A DNA stretch of 64,000 nucleotides, taken from assembly GCA_965227695.1 (NCBI GenBank), contig OZ245760.1:806001-870000 (forward strand), read 5' to 3'. The stretch is from UBA1858 sp965227695 (GTDB lineage: Bacteria; Pseudomonadota; Gammaproteobacteria; UBA4575). The position numbers were made by a program, and so were the translations under genes. The notes beneath the pieces were generated by a model, which saw nothing but the letters and a program-made list of their open reading frames with translations, was not told where the DNA came from and ran no database searches. How positions within the stretch are numbered: the first letter of the stretch is position 1; each line of letters starts with the position of its first letter. Shown piece by piece: positions 22,612 through 31,351 of this stretch.

Positions 22612-24453
22612 TTATGGATTTGTGCTGAAGTTGTTGAACACATATGCGGCAATGGCGTCTGCACAGGCCTGGTCACATACGACGGCTGCATCTTCGCCTG
22701 TGCCAATCCCCTTGAGTGCGGTAATAGCACTACTCAGTGCAATCACTGGCATGGAAGAGGCTGTATAATTACTAAACTCTGTCTCATTGTCGCAATTATC
22801 ACAGGTGCCCGGTGCGATGGGTATACTGGAGAGTAACTGTCCAAAAACTGCCTGGTTGGGGTCATTGCCTAACCCTTGTGAACCGTGGCAGGTTTCACAA
22901 CTTTCAGTCACGGTTGGATCATTTTGATTAAATACCTGGCGGTATAGCTGTTGGCCAATTTCCAGCTGGCTTAAATCATCATCTACATTGGTGACGGTCA
23001 CATCTGCGACATCATTCGCCGTCAGTGCGTCGTAACCTGCATCATTACTAACAGGATCACCGGTCAAAATTGAAAACTGAATATCATTATCGTCGATATT
23101 GTCATCAATACCTGTCACAGTCACCATTTGTTGAACATTCCAGTTCAAAGAGGTGAAAGTCAGCGAATTTGGCGCAACTGTTCCTTCATTAATATTACTG
23201 CTGCTAATCGGAATAGTGACATCATCCCCCGGCATAGACTGGAGCACCACATTAAATGTTGCGGTGCCACCGGCTTCGGTCGTAATTAACCCAGACACCG
23301 GATTCACAGTGATGCCTGCAGGAGGGGGAACTTCATTGTCATTGTTGATTACTGACACATCAGAAGCATCCAGCATGTTGTATTCTGGATCTGCGCTGAC
23401 GGCAGGACTGGTAGTGATCATATAGTTAACTGGCCCATCCAGGTCAGCATCATCTGCGCCAGTGACAGTGACTGTCTGGGCTATCGCATAATTAGCCTCT
23501 GTAAAAGTTAGCGACGCCGGCGCGACTGTGCCTTCACCTGTGTCTGAACTGGAGATAGCAATTGTCACGTCACTGGCGGGAACTGAGTTCAGAGAAACCT
23601 GGAAAGTTGCCTGCAATCCATTTTCATCGGTGATTAAACCGGAAGTTGGCGTGACGGTAATGCCTGCAGGAACCGGAACATCGTTATCATTATTTGTGAT
23701 ATTTATGGCGGCAACACTGAGGTTTGAATAATCCGGGTCAGCACTGACTGAAGGACCAATTGTTACCTGATAAGCGGTATTTCCATCCACATTACCATCA
23801 TCAACTCCGGTGACAACAATAGATTTGGGAGTATTCCAGTCCAAATTATTGAACGTTAAGGAAGCCGGGTTAACTGTTCCCTCATCCGTGTTACTGCTGA
23901 TCACATTCATAGTGACATCAAATAACGGTGCAGAATCGAGTGTTACCTGGATGGTGGTAGTGGCTCCGGACTCATCTGTCATGGGATTGGCAGAAGCTGA
24001 AACGGTAATCCCGGGAGTTGGTTGAGGAGCCGGGCTGCTGGGGTTAATCCAGGTTTCCATTATAAAGGCAGCAATGTCATAGGCACAGGTTCCGGGGTCT
24101 GAACCCGTGCAGTCTCCGGGTTGTCCGGTTCCTGTAGGCATTGTGGCGGCAATATCAGCAGCCAGTGTTGCAATATCTGTGCATGAGGGGCATGTTGTCG
24201 GGCTTAAAGTATTAATGGCCTGGAATAAGCCTCCTTCGCCATTGGTACCATGACAACTGACACAACCCAGTGCAGGTTGCGCATAAAAGTTGGCACCACT
24301 GATCACGACGGTATCATTTGATGTTACTGTTGGTGTACTCGATACAGTAGCTCCCGTACCACCTGTACTTTCTCCAGATGATTGACCGCCGCAAGCGGAT
24401 AACAACATCAACACTGTCGCGATAAGTGAGATATTCTGAATTCTATACCACAT
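22612..24453 (-). CDS. diheme c-type lipoprotein with Calx-beta-like repeats
   Basis: A 613-residue exported lipoprotein. The signal peptide ends in lipobox LSAC (Cys21). A first c-heme site CVSCH (64-68) lies in a cytochrome-like domain (about 50-140) that also has CPSC and later cysteines. Then come three tandem repeats of about 110 residues (about 148-258, 263-373, 375-490), each with TFQVSLNSVP-, EGTVAPASLTF- and VTVTGADDADLDG-type segments ending in NNDND, a calcium-binding Calx-beta-like pattern. A second c-heme site CETCH (519-523) sits in a C-terminal cytochrome domain, again with CDNC and a possible axial Met (SSMPVIA). The two cytochrome modules therefore bracket an adhesin-like spacer, probably at the outer membrane. 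Electron transfer to an extracellular or periplasmic partner is inference. GAGGGG precedes the ATG; a strong terminator follows. Confidence 0.85.
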   Translation of the reverse strand: MWYRIQNISLIATVLMLLSACGGQSSGESTGGTGATVSSTPTVTSNDTVVISGANFYAQPALGCVSCHGTNGEGGLFQAINTLSPTTCPSCTDIATLAADIAATMPTGTGQPGDCTGSDPGTCAYDIAAFIMETWINPSSPAPQPTPGITVSASANPMTDESGATTTIQVTLDSAPLFDVTMNVISSNTDEGTVNPASLTFNNLDWNTPKSIVVTGVDDGNVDGNTAYQVTIGPSVSADPDYSNLSVAAINITNNDNDVPVPAGITVTPTSGLITDENGLQATFQVSLNSVPASDVTIAISSSDTGEGTVAPASLTFTEANYAIAQTVTVTGADDADLDGPVNYMITTSPAVSADPEYNMLDASDVSVINNDNEVPPPAGITVNPVSGLITTEAGGTATFNVVLQSMPGDDVTIPISSSNINEGTVAPNSLTFTSLNWNVQQMVTVTGIDDNIDDNDIQFSILTGDPVSNDAGYDALTANDVADVTVTNVDDDLSQLEIGQQLYRQVFNQNDPTVTESCETCHGSQGLGNDPNQAVFGQLLSSIPIAPGTCDNCDNETEFSNYTASSMPVIALSSAITALKGIGTGEDAAVVCDQACADAIAAYVFNNFSTNP

Positions 24454-24741
24454 TTTGACCCCTCATGACTGTTAATTGAAACAGCATCAAATTTATATAT
24501 TTATTATTTTGCAGACTCACACTCACGCCTAAACATAAATCGGTCTACAAATATGTGACGCATTTTTGTTAATTTAGAGCGTGAAATTCGGTGACACCGA
24601 TAATCGGCGCAGTTTTACCTATAAACGGGAGTGAATGTTGATTTTTTAAAATTGATACTTGGGCGGGCAGCGTTGTGCTATGGCCATGACGTCGACCGAC
24701 TGGCTGGTATCATTTTCAAATTAAGCGGGATGGTTGTTATA

Positions 24742-25008
24742 TTATGCAGATTCTGAATAAAGGTGTGCTTCACGCATAATATCAACATACGCATCTGAAC
24801 TGTGTGCAAATTCCAGAAACTCTTTTTTATCCATGTCTGCATACAGTTTCCAGAATGGCTTGTCGGTAAATCCAACATGCAAACCACCCATGTTCTGGCA
24901 TTCGCAAAACGAGATTGTGAGTTGATTATGCAGAAAATGTGTGCGCGTATTCATGTTGCATTTTGGGCAAAGTGTGCATATACCGCGTTGTGCAATGTTG
25001 TTACTCAT
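24742..25008 (-). CDS. small Cys-rich hypothetical protein
   Basis: An 88-residue protein of unknown family. The N-terminal half contains CTLCPKCNMNTRTHF and FCECQNMGG, a CxxCxxC...CxC arrangement that looks like a zinc or other metal site. The C-terminal half is helical and acidic. No signal peptide or membrane helix is present. No clear Shine-Dalgarno precedes the ATG, but the Cys pattern is non-random. It is monocistronic and upstream of the diheme lipoprotein gene by almost 300 bases, so a link between them is not shown. Confidence 0.6.
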   Translation of the reverse strand: MSNNIAQRGICTLCPKCNMNTRTHFLHNQLTISFCECQNMGGLHVGFTDKPFWKLYADMDKKEFLEFAHSSDAYVDIMREAHLYSESA

Positions 25009-25297
25009 GACGTTTGCTGTATGGTTTCGGGAAAATACAAGTATTTGAGCTGATTGTTACAGCAGTATTAAGTAATTCAAATATTGCCATTAACGATTTC
25101 CAGAACATATACATCGGATTATATTCATTTTTTTCAATATCCATGGTAATGATGGAAGGGGTTTTTTACCGGATAAGAGACATGTTGATTTGTTGACCTG
25201 GTCTACATTATTGAGGTTACACTTACCTTTAACATATTAATGTAATAAATATTGTATGTACTCACAGGGAAGTAATAACTAAATGGAGATGAGTGAT

Positions 25298-25639
25298 ATG
25301 AAAGATATGGTCATAGATGCATGCAAGTGGTATATAGATGAGAATGCGGAAGAGAAAGTAAAGCTTAAGGCTGCAGAAGAATTTTCCAACCGCTATAAAC
25401 CATTGTTACATTTCTTTGAAGAAACAGGCCTGGTTCGTGACAATATTATTAGCGAAAAAAACTGGCTTGATTTTGAGTTAAAGATGTCAGATTTCACAGA
25501 TGAAGGTCTTGAGCTTCTGGTGCTTTGTCATGACAAGTGGCTGGATGCCATTTCACGCGGATCAAATCCGGGTAACATTACCATGTGGCAGCGCCAGCTG
25601 ATCCGGTTAAGAGAAGAAGACCCGATGCTTCTGCATTAG
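25298..25639 (+). CDS. hypothetical acidic helical protein
   Basis: A protein of about 113 residues with no recognised family. It is acidic and helical (for example ENAEEKVKLKAAEEFSNRYK and FTDEGLELLVLCHDKWLDAI), soluble, with single Cys residues and no metal motif. I chose the ATG at 25298 because GGAG lies 9 bases upstream; the frame is also open from an ATG at 25283. It ends close to the convergent DUF5658 gene. It could be a small regulatory or adaptor protein, but nothing in sequence tells which. Confidence 0.65.
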   Translation: MKDMVIDACKWYIDENAEEKVKLKAAEEFSNRYKPLLHFFEETGLVRDNIISEKNWLDFELKMSDFTDEGLELLVLCHDKWLDAISRGSNPGNITMWQRQLIRLREEDPMLLH

Positions 25640-25646
25640 GCCGCAT

Positions 25647-26144
25647 TCATGCAATATAACTAAAATACAAGATAAATTCATACGTCACTAGTGCAACATA
25701 TACAGATAATGCAAAAAACAATAATCGGCCGACACGAATAGTGCTGAATATTCTGGAATAGTAATGCGCGACCAGAATGATAATGCACACAGAAGTAAGA
25801 ATTAGCTTGGTGTAAATAAAAGTGTCAGTGCTTTGTTTGAGCAGAAAGTTCATGAAGGGGTTTACTTCAACCGCGCCATTATTAATTAATGTCATAGTCA
25901 TGGCTGCATCGGTGATGGATAAAAGCAGCAATGCCAGTGCCATGATTAATAATTTCGTGTCATACCAGTCGGTTGGATAATGTGACGTGCAATCTTCCCG
26001 GCGCTGTTGTCGGCGCTGGCTTCTTACGCATCCAATTATAAAGCCTTTAAAAGTCGGCTCTCTGCGATCATGTTTTTCGCGTCGACATGTCGTCAAGCTA
26101 TTGTGGCCTATCACGGCCTTTTGATTTTCCTGTAATGAGCTCAC
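25647..26144 (-). CDS. DUF5658 family membrane protein
   Basis: A 165-residue protein with a basic, Arg-rich N-terminal tail (about 1-62, including RRQQRREDC) and three C-terminal membrane helices (about 65-85, 105-127, 135-158). The first helix carries SITDAAMTMTLINNGAVEVNP, the D-x(n)-T...N-G-A-x-E-x-N-P pattern of DUF5658, followed by MNFLL. Function of the family is unknown. The start is a GTG with no obvious ribosome binding site, so the N-terminal tail length is uncertain. It overlaps nothing and converges with the acidic helical protein gene; an inverted-repeat element lies just upstream. Confidence 0.82.
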   Translation of the reverse strand: MSSLQENQKAVIGHNSLTTCRREKHDRREPTFKGFIIGCVRSQRRQQRREDCTSHYPTDWYDTKLLIMALALLLLSITDAAMTMTLINNGAVEVNPFMNFLLKQSTDTFIYTKLILTSVCIIILVAHYYSRIFSTIRVGRLLFFALSVYVALVTYEFILYFSYIA

Positions 26145-26196
26145 GGTGAATGAATATCAATATAAGTCTGAAGTACTATCCCATACACAGCCTGAA

Positions 26197-26284
26197 AAGT
26201 CCCCTCGCGCTATTTGATCCAGTTCACATTATTTGTATTTATGGATCTGATATCGAGATTATTATTCTAGCGGGCAGGGGACTT
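26197..26284. repeat. 88-base imperfect palindrome with nested stem
   Basis: The outer arms AAGTCCCCTCGCGCTA (26197-26212) and TAGCGGGCAGGGGACTT (26268-26284) are inverted copies with one inserted base and one mismatch. Inside them GATCCA (26216-26221) pairs with TGGATC (26242-26247). The element lies between two minus-strand genes. It could be a small terminal-inverted-repeat element (MITE-like) or a structured RNA; no clear target-site duplication was seen and no second copy was noticed in the window. Confidence 0.65.
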
Positions 26285-26318
26285 GTGCTTCGATAATTGC
26301 CGAATAGTTTTTATAGAA

Positions 26319-27071
26319 TCAGTGTTTTTCACGCAGGGTGAGAATAATCACTTCTGGCTGGTCGTCGATAGTCAGCGACACTCTCAATGATTTCACGGAT
26401 GTGATTTCCTGATCGCCCGGGAAAAAAAGGAAACCATGTGCAATCTCTCCCCTGTTAATACTTCGATTGTCAAACGAGTCATGGGCGAGATCTTCTCTGA
26501 TTTCCCGTCCAATTTCATGGTAACGCATTGCCCCGCCAACCACTGCTCCCGCCGCTGCCCCCGCGGCCGCACCTCTTGCCGCTCCCTCACCCGCACTGTC
26601 GCCGGTCACGACCCCCACGGCTGCGCCCACCAGAGCCCCGGTGGCCGCCAGTAATACGGCAGGCTTGGCCGCGCCTTTGACTGTTTCACCCATTTCCACG
26701 TGCCGATTGACACGCTGATATGCCTGATCATAAGTCAGCAATGGCCAGGCCTGATTGTCTGTATCGATTAAAAATGTCTGATCGCCACGAATATCGACAT
26801 TGCCACTTGATTGATTATCCATGACAAATCTTACCGGTAGCACACCCGCGCCGCGAATATCAAAGCCGAATGCTTCGCGGGCAGCTTTTGGCTCGAGGTA
26901 AGCTTCTGCGAATAAGGCAACTTGCCTGACTTCAAAACTGTTTGACTGCTCCGCAGGTAATGGTACCGGGGTCACTTTGTCTCCATAAGTGGCACAACCC
27001 TGTATATGAGTGAAGATAATGATCAGGATCAGGTAACATGTCAGGCTTATAATGTTTTGGGCAGATGGCAT
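26319..27071 (-). CDS. lipoprotein with glycine-zipper segment
   Basis: A 250-residue lipoprotein. The signal peptide ends in an IQGC lipobox (about residue 26), followed by ATYGDK. A beta-rich domain (about 35-135, with RFVMDNQSSGNVDIRGDQTF and WPLLTYDQAY) precedes a Gly/Ala-rich hydrophobic stretch (about 140-185, AAVGVVTGDSAGEGAARGAA and AAGAVVGGAM). The latter is a glycine-zipper pattern as in envelope lipoproteins that insert in membranes. A C-terminal domain (about 195-250) resumes beta structure. I chose the ATG at 27071 because AAAGGA lies 7-8 bases upstream; longer frames begin at 27119. GC content is higher across the zipper. Function unknown; outer-membrane location is inference. 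Confidence 0.75.
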   Translation of the reverse strand: MPSAQNIISLTCYLILIIIFTHIQGCATYGDKVTPVPLPAEQSNSFEVRQVALFAEAYLEPKAAREAFGFDIRGAGVLPVRFVMDNQSSGNVDIRGDQTFLIDTDNQAWPLLTYDQAYQRVNRHVEMGETVKGAAKPAVLLAATGALVGAAVGVVTGDSAGEGAARGAAAGAAAGAVVGGAMRYHEIGREIREDLAHDSFDNRSINRGEIAHGFLFFPGDQEITSVKSLRVSLTIDDQPEVIILTLREKH

Positions 27072-27152
27072 ACTCATTCCTTTCAGGATGTCAGTGAAGG
27101 TGACTAAATGATTAGTCAAGATTTTGCCAATGTAGTTCTGTAGAATTATTTT

Positions 27153-28232
27153 TCAAATAAAGTGACGTGTGACACGGGCAGATATGCCACATAATAATTC
27201 ATAACTGATGGTATTTGCCGAGGACGCGATGTCGGTTACTGGGATATCTTCCCCCCATAGTTCGACATCATCACCGACTGCAGTATCAATATGTGTCACA
27301 TCAATAGTAATCATATCCATTGATACCCTGCCTATTACAGGGGCATGATTGCCATTGATGCACACATTCACCGGTTTCTCCAGACTGCGTGGATAGCCAT
27401 CTGCATAGCCGGCCGCCACCACCGCAACCCGTATGTCTGTTTGACAACGGTAGCGGCTGCCATATCCGATTGAGTCACCTTTTTTAAGCTGTTTGATTGA
27501 GATAATGGGCGCAAAAAATGACATAGCCGGCTTGAGTTCGGAAGTATCCGGATGGCTTTTTTCTGCCTGGAACGGTGATATCCCATATAACACCAGTCCG
27601 GACCGAACCCACTCGTAGTGTGAGTGACTATAAGCGAGTGTCGCTGCAGAATTTGCGGCGCTTCTTTCTTTGCCCGGATAATGCTTACATACGTTATCAA
27701 ACAGTTTTAGTTGATTCTGTGTATATTCGCTATCAAGCGTGTCAGCATTGGCAAAATGCGTCATCAAACGTATTTTGGATATCGGTTTAATGCCCTCAAG
27801 CTGCTGTAGTGCGTGACGCACATCCTCCGGTCTGAAGCCGAGTCTTCCCATACCCGTGTCGATTTTGAGCCATATTTGCATTGACTGATTGCAGCGATAA
27901 CGTTGCAGCAGTTTTATCTGGTGCAAGTTATGTATCACTGCCTGAGTATTTGTCTCTACCAGGGCTTGTAATTGCTTTTCGTTGACAAAACCCTGTAAAC
28001 ATATAATTGGGTGTAAAATACCGGCAGCACGCAAGTCAGCAGCCTCGTTTGCACATGCGACGGCGAATGCATCACTTGCCGCTAATGCCTGCGCGCAGCG
28101 GGCAAGCCCATGCCCATATGCATCAGCCTTAACAACGGAGATCACTTTTGAGTCGGGTGCAAATGTTCTTAGTATGTTTAGGTTATGTGCAAGATTTTCA
28201 AGCTTGATTAATGCGTAGGCTGAGCGCTTCAT
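27153..28232 (-). CDS. alr: alanine racemase
   Basis: A 359-residue PLP enzyme converting L-alanine to D-alanine for peptidoglycan. The PLP lysine is in VVKADAYGHG (about 34-43), and the C-terminal catalytic region shows IGRVSMDMITIDVTH and the ELLCGISARVTRH end. The IDTGMGRLGF motif is also typical. The ATG overlaps the dnaB stop by 4 bases (ATGA), so translation is probably coupled to dnaB, a neighbourhood common in gammaproteobacteria. Length is normal; no missing residue seen. Confidence 0.97.
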   Translation of the reverse strand: MKRSAYALIKLENLAHNLNILRTFAPDSKVISVVKADAYGHGLARCAQALAASDAFAVACANEAADLRAAGILHPIICLQGFVNEKQLQALVETNTQAVIHNLHQIKLLQRYRCNQSMQIWLKIDTGMGRLGFRPEDVRHALQQLEGIKPISKIRLMTHFANADTLDSEYTQNQLKLFDNVCKHYPGKERSAANSAATLAYSHSHYEWVRSGLVLYGISPFQAEKSHPDTSELKPAMSFFAPIISIKQLKKGDSIGYGSRYRCQTDIRVAVVAAGYADGYPRSLEKPVNVCINGNHAPVIGRVSMDMITIDVTHIDTAVGDDVELWGEDIPVTDIASSANTISYELLCGISARVTRHFI

Positions 28233-29635
28233 GAAGTTGTTCCGCCGCCGTATATTTCTGGGATGAAATTTTCGAAGCGGGTGTATTGTCCCAGGAAGGT
28301 CAGGCGGGTTTTGAAAACAGGACCATTACGTTGCTTGGCAACGATAATTTCTGCGGTCCCCTTATCGGGTGAGTCTTCGTTATAAACCTCGTCACGGTAA
28401 ATAAAAACAATCAAGTCGGCATCCTGTTCTATCGCGCCAGACTCTCGCAAGTCTGACATCACGGGACGTTTGTCTGTACGTTGTTCAAGGCTGCGATTAA
28501 GCTGGGATAAGGCGATTACCGGAACATCAAGTTCTTTGGCTAAAGATTTGAGCGATCTTGAAATTTCGGAGACATCATTGGTGCGATTTTCATTACTGCC
28601 TGTGACCTGCATAAGTTGCAGATAATCAATAACAATTAATGACAATCCATGTTCACGCTTTAAACGGCGCGCACGCGCGCGAATTTCGGTCGGACTCAAT
28701 GCGGCACTATCATCAATAAATAATTTTGATTCTGATAGCATGGATACCGCGCTTGTTAGCCTGGGCCAGTCTTCATCTGATAATTTGCCAGTACGTATAT
28801 TTTGTTGATTGATTCTCCCTATGGAAGAAAGCATTCTCATTGTTAGCTGGTGGCTCGGCATTTCCATGCTAAAAATTGCCACTGTTTCCTGTTTCTGAAT
28901 CACGGCATATTCTGCCATGTTCATGGCAAGGCTGGTTTTACCCATGGATGGCCGGCCCGCGACAATAATCAGGTCACCTTTTTGTAAGCCTGATGTGTTT
29001 TCATCAAATTGATCAAACCCGGTCGCTGTGCCTGTAATCGCGTCTCCACGTTCAAACAGTTCGTCAATTTTTTCAACTGTCGTTTTGAGCAGCTCTTTCA
29101 TGCCCTTGAAACCACCCGTATTTTTTGCATCCTGGTCACCAATTTCAAAAATCTTTTTTTCAGCAATATCCAGCAGTTCGCGGCTCTGCATGCCCTGAGT
29201 TTGATAGGCGGAGCCGGCAATGTCTGTTCCTGCTGCAGCCAGTTGTCTTAATATTGATTTCTCTCTGACGATGTGGGCATAGGCAGTAATATTTGCCGCC
29301 GTGGGTGTTTCTTTGGCAAGCGTGGCCATGTAAGCCATGATATTTTTATTGTTAACGCCTGAGAGTTCATCCGAGTGTTTGATTTTCTCGGCAAGAGTCA
29401 CAACATCAAATGGCTGGTTATGGAAAGCGAGATCGGTGATCGCGCGGAAAATGATGCGATGATCGAACAAATGAAAGTCATTTTCAGTTAATGTATCTGC
29501 GACCTGATCCCAGCTTCCATTTTCCAGCATCAGTCCGCCCAGCACTGCCTGTTCTGCCTGAAGAGAATAAGGGGGTGTGCGTAAAGACTCTGCACTAGGC
29601 GCAGTAAAGTCAGTGCTTGATATGGATTCTGGCAT
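28229..29635 (-). CDS. dnaB: replicative DNA helicase DnaB
   Basis: A 468-residue hexameric helicase that unwinds DNA at the replication fork. The N-terminal domain (about 20-130, PYSLQAEQAVLGGLML) is followed by a linker and the RecA-like ATPase domain (about 190-460). That domain has Walker A GRPSMGKTSLA, Walker B LIVIDYLQLM, and the DVSEISRSLKSLAKEL and LSQLNRSLEQR motifs. The length equals E. coli DnaB and there is no intein. It follows rplI after about 40 bases, with only a weak hairpin between (GAAGG/CCTTC), so it may be read from the ribosomal protein operon as well as from its own promoter. Confidence 0.98.
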   Translation of the reverse strand: MPESISSTDFTAPSAESLRTPPYSLQAEQAVLGGLMLENGSWDQVADTLTENDFHLFDHRIIFRAITDLAFHNQPFDVVTLAEKIKHSDELSGVNNKNIMAYMATLAKETPTAANITAYAHIVREKSILRQLAAAGTDIAGSAYQTQGMQSRELLDIAEKKIFEIGDQDAKNTGGFKGMKELLKTTVEKIDELFERGDAITGTATGFDQFDENTSGLQKGDLIIVAGRPSMGKTSLAMNMAEYAVIQKQETVAIFSMEMPSHQLTMRMLSSIGRINQQNIRTGKLSDEDWPRLTSAVSMLSESKLFIDDSAALSPTEIRARARRLKREHGLSLIVIDYLQLMQVTGSNENRTNDVSEISRSLKSLAKELDVPVIALSQLNRSLEQRTDKRPVMSDLRESGAIEQDADLIVFIYRDEVYNEDSPDKGTAEIIVAKQRNGPVFKTRLTFLGQYTRFENFIPEIYGGGTTS

Positions 29636-29675
29636 CGGGGTGCATCAACAGAAGGCTGGCCTTCGGTTGTATGGG

Positions 29676-30125
29676 CTACTCTTCAGGGATAACGCTGACG
29701 GTGATTGTGGCGTTAACATCTGTGTGTAAGTGAAGCTCAACCTGGTGCTCGCCAATATTGCGAAAAGCGCCTTCAGGCATGCGTATTTCACGTTTTTCTA
29801 CCTCATGTCCTAGACTTGCAAGTGCCTCGATAACATCTATATTCCCGACAGACCCAAACAGCTTGCCTTCGCCGGCTTCCTTGGCTGCAATTGTGACTGT
29901 AATTCCATCAAGTTTTGACTTGCGTTCTTCTGCCGCCGCCAGTGCGTCGGCGGCCTGTGCTTCAAGTTCTGCCCTGCGTGCTTCAAATTCAGCAATATTT
30001 TCCGGGGTAGCAAATTTCGCCTTGCCCTGAGGGATTAAATAATTACGTGCATAGCCGGAGCGAACACTGACTTTGTCTCCCAACGCCCCGAGATTTTCAA
30101 CTTTTGACAATAAAATTACTTCCAT
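29676..30125 (-). CDS. rplI: 50S ribosomal protein L9
   Basis: A 149-residue ribosomal protein, the usual length. The N-terminal domain has MEVILLSKVENLGALGDKVS and VRSGYARNYLIPQGKA, the L9 signature. A long connecting helix (about 45-75) leads to the C-terminal domain ending VELHLHTDVNATITVSV. AAGGAAA stands upstream of the ATG. It is the last ribosomal protein gene of the rpsF-rpsR-rplI operon, here separated from rpsR by a DUF2232 membrane protein gene. Confidence 0.98.
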   Translation of the reverse strand: MEVILLSKVENLGALGDKVSVRSGYARNYLIPQGKAKFATPENIAEFEARRAELEAQAADALAAAEERKSKLDGITVTIAAKEAGEGKLFGSVGNIDVIEALASLGHEVEKREIRMPEGAFRNIGEHQVELHLHTDVNATITVSVIPEE

Positions 30126-30163
30126 TACATTTCCTTAAATTTTTGATGATATTTTTAAATTGA

Positions 30164-31048
30164 CTATACGCGCTGGCGTAATCTGAAAAATGTCTCGACT
30201 AAGCCCAGCAGAATCACGATAACAATTGCCTGGGGGATGAAGATCACAAGCAGATAGGCAATTATCAACCAAAGCTTGCCTTTTGTCATGGTCCCGCAGT
30301 ATGTGTGGATGACCGCCATACCCTGCAAAAGGAAGAGGATAATCAAAATAAGGCACAACTGGGCAGCAAAAACAGACTGTGTTGCCAGCGCCCATAACCC
30401 GCAAATTAATGCCAGTATCGCCAACACCTTGCCCAGTCGCATCTGCTTGAATTCTTGCTCAAATTGCGTGCTTTCATTGGCCAGACAGTAAAGTTTGTAA
30501 CCCAGTAATAAAATTGTACTTTGCACCAGCACAATGGAGGCAATCAACAAACCTGTCATGTAATTAGCCATCTGCGAAATGAGCAGGCCGATATTTTCCT
30601 GAGAGTAATTTCTGGCTTCAAGGATAGGGGTCAGAATCGGACTCAGGGCAGATTGCCAGAAGGCCGGTGCTTCGGGGAATGTGAGACCAGCCAGTATGAA
30701 TATAATGGCTCCAAGCAGCGCCGCAGCCTGCATGGCTAGTGATAAAGAGCGTGTTGAGTAGAGTAGTGTGGCCAGAATAAAACCAGGTGCTAATTGAGCC
30801 ATGGCAGTGACCGCACCGATTGCTGCATTTCCTATAAAGAGGCTGCTGCAAATAGCCAAAGCAATCACATTCGCTAAAACAATAAGCAGGCTGTTTCTGG
30901 GGTTGGCGTGTAAGGTAATTAACACTAAAGCGGCACCGCTCACAACAGCGCTTAACGGGAATGCAAGTGCAAAGACTAAAAACCCGAATACTACCGTGAA
31001 GGCAGGCAACTTGCCGGATATGATGAAATTGGCGAAGCTTTTTAGCAT
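30164..31048 (-). CDS. DUF2232 (YybS-like) polytopic membrane protein
   Basis: A 294-residue protein with about eight hydrophobic helices, matching DUF2232 proteins that sit between rpsR and rplI in many gammaproteobacteria. Features are the paired N-terminal helices (FLVFALAFPLSAVVSGAALV), a central ARNYSQENIGLLISQMANYM-type segment and the C-terminal helix LVETFFRLRQR. The molecular role is unknown. Start at the ATG (31048), which begins MLKSFANF; a TTG three codons upstream is less likely. Position inside the ribosomal protein operon implies co-expression with translation genes. Confidence 0.85.
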   Translation of the reverse strand: MLKSFANFIISGKLPAFTVVFGFLVFALAFPLSAVVSGAALVLITLHANPRNSLLIVLANVIALAICSSLFIGNAAIGAVTAMAQLAPGFILATLLYSTRSLSLAMQAAALLGAIIFILAGLTFPEAPAFWQSALSPILTPILEARNYSQENIGLLISQMANYMTGLLIASIVLVQSTILLLGYKLYCLANESTQFEQEFKQMRLGKVLAILALICGLWALATQSVFAAQLCLILIILFLLQGMAVIHTYCGTMTKGKLWLIIAYLLVIFIPQAIVIVILLGLVETFFRLRQRV

Positions 31049-31124
31049 GGTCAACAACCCAGGGTTGCTATTACCGAATTTATTTCGTAGCCAGGACTTA
31101 CTGGCCTGGCTGCGAAAAGTGAAA

Positions 31125-31349
31125 TTAATGCTGGTCGCTATAGGGTAGCAGTGCGAGGTAACGTGCGCGTTTGATCGCTGTGGTTAGCTGGCGCTGATAT
31201 CGAGCCTTGGTCCCCGTAATTCGACTGGGAACGATCTTGCCGGTTTCTGTGATGAAGTCCTTAAGCAGATCAATGTCTTTATAATCAATGTGCTTGATAC
31301 CTTCTTCGGTAAAACGGCAGTAGCGTCTTCTGCGAAAATATTTTGACAT
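31125..31349 (-). CDS. rpsR: 30S ribosomal protein S18
   Basis: A 74-residue ribosomal protein that pairs with S6 on the small-subunit platform. It has the S18 signature: RRRYCRFTEEGIKHIDYKD, then GKIVPSRITGTKARYQRQL and TTAIKRARYLALLPYSD. An AGGAG 8-9 bases before the ATG overlaps the end of rpsF, so the two are translationally linked. Length is normal. PriB, found between rpsF and rpsR in E. coli, is absent. Confidence 0.98.
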   Translation of the reverse strand: MSKYFRRRRYCRFTEEGIKHIDYKDIDLLKDFITETGKIVPSRITGTKARYQRQLTTAIKRARYLALLPYSDQH

Positions 31350-31351
31350 AG

